Positions 59,301 through 64,000 of a stretch of DNA of 64,000 nt are shown here, one piece after another; the first letter of the stretch is position 1, and each line of letters starts with the position of its first letter. Both the position numbers and the translations under genes were made by a program. The DNA comes from Opisthorchis felineus (taxonomy: Eukaryota > Platyhelminthes > Trematoda > Opisthorchiida > Opisthorchiidae). The DNA is taken from assembly GCA_004794785.1 (NCBI GenBank), contig SJOL01007385.1:52739-116738 (forward strand), given 5' to 3'. The notes beneath the pieces were generated by a model. The model saw nothing but the letters and a program-made list of their open reading frames with translations, had not been told where the DNA came from and made no database searches.

Positions 59301-62300
59301 CGTAGGACTCTCGATTCTTACCTTTCTATTGAGGGAGCCGAGCATCTTTTCGCGCCACTGCCTACGCTAAACACTTTCTTTGAAACAGGCCCTAAACCCT
59401 TCTAATTTGCGCTCTCACCCCAACTGTCCTATTACTTTGTCCCAGCATGTACATTTACCAGGTTGAACCCCATAGCGTTAACCCTCAAGTGAGACAACTA
59501 CCCTTCTACCTTCTTGTCCATAAATCACGATAGTATCTATCTCTTATGTAGAAGTTTTCCTCCTGGGACTACATCTGCACCTGCTCTCTCAAGCGTTGTT
59601 GTTTTGCAGAGAGTGTCTAGCGCCTGCCATCGTAATTGTCTTCATACCCGTCTCCACTGCCCTCGTTGCGTCTCTTTACCTCCGGTCTTAAGCTTCTTTG
59701 CCCGGCCAACTAATTCCTAATTCCTTCAAGCCTGGTCCCATCCCCGAATAGCTCTGTCAGCTCTATTTAATGTTTGATGCATTGCTTTTACTGGATTTAA
59801 CTAACCTTAGCCAAACAGAAGCCCTATTTTCTCACCGTTCAGAACCATTCCGCATCCTCTGACCACATGCAGTGCACGCACATCAAATAGTGGGTCTGAA
59901 GATGTGCAACGAAAGAAATACCCTTTTGTTTCGACAGCCCACATATTCGCACATACACATAGCACCTTGGTGCGCCTCTACTTGACATGGCGGTTCACAC
60001 CAACGCTTCGTCGTCGTTTAGCCATAGTACGCAGGCCCTGAACATCTACATTCCACTCTCATGGCCAAAAAATGTAGCCGCCGTGTCATTTGCCTCCACG
60101 ACTTGCCTCTCCCAGTGCCTGTTTGCCGTTTGCTTGTTCGAAATGACTGAGCTGTTTTATTGGCCTTGCCTTCCCCCGACCGGATAAAATACCTGGTAGC
60201 TGGAGTTTTTTTATATTAATAATGCGCAAACCGCAATTATGAACGCTTGGTGGCTTGTCACCCTGCATATCTGGTAGCATGCACGGGGGATGAAAACCTC
60301 GTGTGGTGGACGGGTACGCCCTGCAGGGATGGTCACCCTGTTATGTTGCACCACGGTGCGTTCGTGTTCCCGCCACCCCTCCAGTAGCACGGGTGCATCG
60401 CCCATCGCCGGTGGTTCTGAACCTGGCCTCTAATTCGGGAAAACCATAAAAGAGCACCGTTGTTGTTTGTCTGTAGCTGGGTTGAACTTGTCACGGTTGT
60501 CACTTGTCTGGCAACACCGAGGAATACAAACGAACGACAGCAGTTCTTTCATTTTTTTAATATTCATGGGTAGCCTGGAGATACTGGGCAAGGCTCACGG
60601 CTAACATAGACATGCAGAGCGTGACCACCTTTGTCTTAGTTGGGTTGCACCACCCCAATTCCACTTCTTCATCCAGACATAACACACGTTATTTTGAAGC
60701 AATCATATACACATGAAACGTAAATTTCTCATTATTTCCTGATTACCAGCAGTCCTAGCTAGCGCCTAATGGCTATTTTTTGCCAGGCATCATTCGCTTC
60801 ATGGAGCTGACAGTAGTGAGAGTAGTGGCTCCGTTACTGGCCACCCATACTCTTACCTCCCTGTTGAGTTGAGGTAGTAGATTCCAGTTAAACTACGGTC
60901 CTTATCTATTATCCCGGAAGCTGTTGACCAACCGCTTATTATTTGTCTACTGTCCCTGTTTACATTAACACCCCCTTTGCACAACGGAGACCCTTTGGTT
61001 GGAAATTTTTGCTGAGCTAAAAACTACCGCTATGCATTCTCACCATGTAATCGCCTGTTCCAACTAGTCCAACGGCTAGCCACCCTTCCTCGGCGGCTAA
61101 GTACTTACCTTCCCAAAATTAGGTACCTACTCTGGCCCATCTAGTACTTAGCTTCTAGGTCAGCCAACAAAATCCACCCCTTCCTGGGTTTGTTTAGTTT
61201 GCTGTCATCCGCTTTAATATTTTTTCTACTGAACACCGCTTTATCTGATGCCTCCTGGCACTCACCAGATGCTACTGCTTTCATCCTATTCCTTCCTCAT
61301 TCTCCCTCTTCCAAAGCTTCAAACTTCGATGTAGTTGCGCAAAAGCCCCGTGCAAACCTCATTCATTCAATCTGGCTTGTCCGCGGTCTACACTCACATG
61401 TCCTCCTACTGATTGGCAAGTTCCCGTGACTCTGTATCGGCCTGACGCTATTTGTGTCAATCTTCTCGTCTAACCCGCATCCAGCTGCCACGGAAATGCG
61501 TATCCCTTGTCCGATGGCGGCAACCTTGACGACCGTTACGGGGCTGTCCAGAAACCGGAGTATGTCAATGCAATGATTGCATTGCACTGCCATACCCAGT
61601 CTGATGGCACTCCCGCAACTACTTTCTTCAGAATCTCGACCGCAGCCTCTTGCCCACTCGAGCCTGTAATCGCAACCACGAACAAAATTTTTCCCTGGGC
61701 CCAACCGCCTTGTTCTAAACCGCTGAACATATCGTTCGGACTTAACCAACCTAGATTCCTGCCGCAATTGCGGTTTGCCTCTTCCAAAAGTTCAAATTCA
61801 TTTACGGTGTTCGATTGGCCCCATGCATTTGCACCCTCTCCCCATCAACACTACCCATTACACCTGACCTCCCTGCAACAGTGACACCAGTGAGTCTACT
61901 CAGTTTCAATTTAAACCATATTTCTGAGACAACACTTGCCATTTGACTCCAGATCGATTTCTTCAACCCCCATCCCCATTTTTGCGTTTGGTAACCCTAG
62001 CAATTTACTCGGCCGCCCAAGGCCACTGATGGCCTGCAACGGTTTTCAGTTTTAGTTCAGGTCAGCAGGCCTCGTCTTTGAACTAGTCGTGCTTCGTGCC
62101 CATTGTCCTCCTTTTTTTCGGTTCCCACAACTGTTGTGACTTTTCACATAATAAGCATGCCCGTTGTGTTGTTACCTGCCGCGTTCAGGTTGAAACGACC
62201 TGGTCATGTTTCAATTAGCATGCTTCCTACAAGTTACCATTATTATTATTAATGCCCAATGTTTATGACAATGTCCCCTATCCGAGCATTACCCTGTACC

Positions 62301-62384
62301 CACAAACTCGGCCAGTCATTTTTTATTCTGACTGTAACATTATGATCATGCCTGACGGCATGCCACCCACCAGTTGGGAATAAA

Positions 62385-62426
<42 letters not shown>
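59301..62426 (+). mobile_element. LINE 3' region with two (ATT)n ends
   Basis: It follows the RT without an evident break. 59840-62255 is collinear with the inverted copy at 36420-34095; 61150-62426 with 53150-54475. One terminus is at 62238-62254 (ACCATTATTATTATTAATG), matching the end of the 34 kb copy. The other is at 62386-62426 (long ATT run), matching the 54.47 kb end. If it belongs to the RT element, the 3' untranslated part is about 3 kb. No open frame with a known domain. Confidence 0.65.
62386..62426. repeat. (ATT)n microsatellite, LINE tail
   Basis: About 13 uninterrupted ATT units after TTGGGAATAAAC, the same context as the 54.47 kb LINE end. Confidence 0.9.
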
Positions 62427-62814
62427 GTTCGGCGGCCTCAAATCCACTGAATACGAAGCGCCTTTGGAAGCCTTAAGCCGCCTTCCGCTAGACCGTTCTT
62501 GCCCCCGATGGGACCTAAAAATAACCCATCCCCTGTTTGTGCGATGTCTAGCACGATGATGTCCTACTGCTGGCACTGTTCATGCTCAATAGAAAGCCCT
62601 TCAAGTTTACGGTACGCCAATCTATTAGAAAGCAGTTCACTCATTTTGGATAGCTGCCTGTGAAAAGACATCCCACGAACACTTGCCAATCCTGTATCCA
62701 AGACCCAGTTCGAATCTATTTCAAAGGCCTATTGCGCTATTTCTGAGGCTCGAAATATTATTGATTAATTCCGAGCGCTTAAATGGCAGCACTAAACTTC
62801 TTTTCTAATGACAG

Positions 62815-62937
62815 GTTTTACGTGAACTGAAGTCGCCGAAAGTAGAACCCCGACCAGGAAAGCTTGAACGGGCTCAGCGATACCGTGAGTTAGTCTGTGA
62901 ATCTGTGACAATGAAGTTAATCAGCGAAGACTGGTGA
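62815..62937 (+). CDS. Candidate exon, unidentified plus-strand gene
   Basis: Strong acceptor AACTTCTTTTCTAATGACAG before 62815. Phase 0 frame of 40 codons to TGA at 62935: VLRELKSPKVEPRPGKLERA, QRYRELVCESVTMKLISEDW. A canonical donor (TACC|GTGAGT, after 62884) lies inside, so either this is a last exon or it ends at 62884. Highly charged, helical composition. No family recognised; may be 3' part of the same gene as the 54.6 kb exon. Confidence 0.42.
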   Translation, partial: VLRELKSPKVEPRPGKLERAQRYRELVCESVTMKLISEDW

Positions 62938-64000
62938 TGCCTGATTATTCGCGCTTGTCCTGGAATTATTACTAACCAATTGCTGGAGTCCGGCCGGCCG
63001 GACTCAACGCGAACTCCAAAGTGCATCCTATAAAGTGTTCGCAAACCCGTTTCCACTTAATTTTACGCTCCTTTGCTTGTGACAATCCCGGTGTGTCTTT
63101 ACCTAATAGGCCTTCTTGCTTCACTAAAGTTTTGCATCCGGTCCCTCCAAATAGCTACAATGCACATCTAACGTTACTCAGCGGATAAGAATTCTGCAGA
63201 ACCACGAGCGGACATTCATCTTCCGTAACCAACCATCTTTATAGTTTCAGTTTTTAAATTTACACCTTTTTCTATTATTTTGGCATGTGTTGTGGCATAT
63301 ATGGTTCCCGTTTCTTAAATTGCACTAAATTTTACGTAGCACTCAAAAGTTATCAAGCTGCGTTCATGTACCAATTTATTGCTAGATGCGAATGAAAAGA
63401 AACTCTAGGTGCCAGAAAACAGAACACGAAATGTGATGTTCTTCTGTCCATCAATGCATAAATTCTTGAAAGCACCTAGGCTTTGGGCCAAATCCTCGTT
63501 AAACTTGGATGAAGATAATTGTCACGTACGTTATAAATAGGCAAAAACTAATATTTCGACGGTGTATATCGAATGCGGCCAGATATTAATCAAATAAACA
63601 TTGTCAGAGGCTATTTTGTTTTTCAGAGCAACTTTTAGTCTGACAAAATCTGTAATTTTTCTGGAGCATACACGTTTCCAAGTGAGCAAACGTGGCAACT
63701 ACTTCAAGTTTTAAAATTGATGTTCCACAGAGTAAAGAAAATAACCCGTAGGAATTTCAACACATACAACTTCGACGCCAATTCACCTGGGACATGGTGC
63801 AATGGTGCCCAATCTAAATAATTAGTTCCAGGTCTTCTTGTTAGGTGGTAATGGATCCTGGTTACCCGATTCTAAACGCGGGGTCTACACCGGATAAAAA
63901 ACTATTCATCTGACATAGCCTAAAATTATCTACGACAAGTTGAAGGAATTGCTTGGTTAAAAGTGATTTATCTCTTTAGCACCATAAAACACGCCTGTGT
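62938..64000. other. Right edge without recognised gene
   Basis: AT-rich sequence with short frames only. No LINE, SINE or clear exon was seen. Confidence 0.4.

Noticed and set aside
1..64000. CRISPR array, rRNA, bacterial operon or viral genome
   Set aside because: No regularly spaced short repeats, no rRNA core sequence, no closely packed operon-like genes and no capsid or viral replicase wording were seen.

Overview
The window looks like nuclear DNA of a flatworm, most likely a digenean trematode with a large genome such as a fasciolid. This is inferred from gene structure and repeats, not from a marker gene. Two conserved metazoan genes are readable, both on the minus strand. One is a membrane adenylate cyclase of the ADCY9 type in one uninterrupted frame (2540-5785). 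The other is protein phosphatase 6 catalytic subunit (PPP6C) in three exons spread over 19 kb (30638-11375). Its joined frame gives 302 residues with all metallophosphatase motifs.

Layout: 1-2539 has no recognised gene. 2540-5785 is the cyclase. 5.9-12.4 kb holds one RTE LINE end and otherwise unassigned sequence. 11.4-30.6 kb is PPP6C, whose 6.1 kb and 12.3 kb introns are packed with degraded RTE-type LINEs. Six RTE segments lie on the minus strand and a second RTE family lies on the plus strand; tRNA-derived SINEs also occur there. Inside PPP6C intron 1, on the same strand, is a short spliced coding segment (28627-28211) that I cannot name. Just upstream of PPP6C, at 32099-31205, are the last two exons of another unnamed minus-strand gene.

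32-36 kb holds a plus-strand RTE head interrupted by a SINE, then an inverted copy of a LINE 3' region. 36.4-63 kb is mainly plus-strand: several open segments with splice signals (42.9, 43.3, 46.7, 47.9, 54.6, 56.6 and 62.8 kb) may be exons of one or more unidentified genes. They are interrupted by a CR1-like LINE on the minus strand (43.6-46.65 kb, ORF1 plus endonuclease) and a CR1-like reverse transcriptase on the plus strand (57.95-59.3 kb). A roughly 2.4 kb LINE 3' region occurs in three copies with two alternative (ATT)n ends.

The cyclase makes cAMP from ATP at the membrane. PPP6C is a cytosolic/nuclear Ser/Thr phosphatase. Nothing here links the two functionally. I found no bacterial-type system, CRISPR array or rRNA. 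Every exon model comes from reading frames and GT-AG (one GC-AG) signals by eye; no alignment was run.
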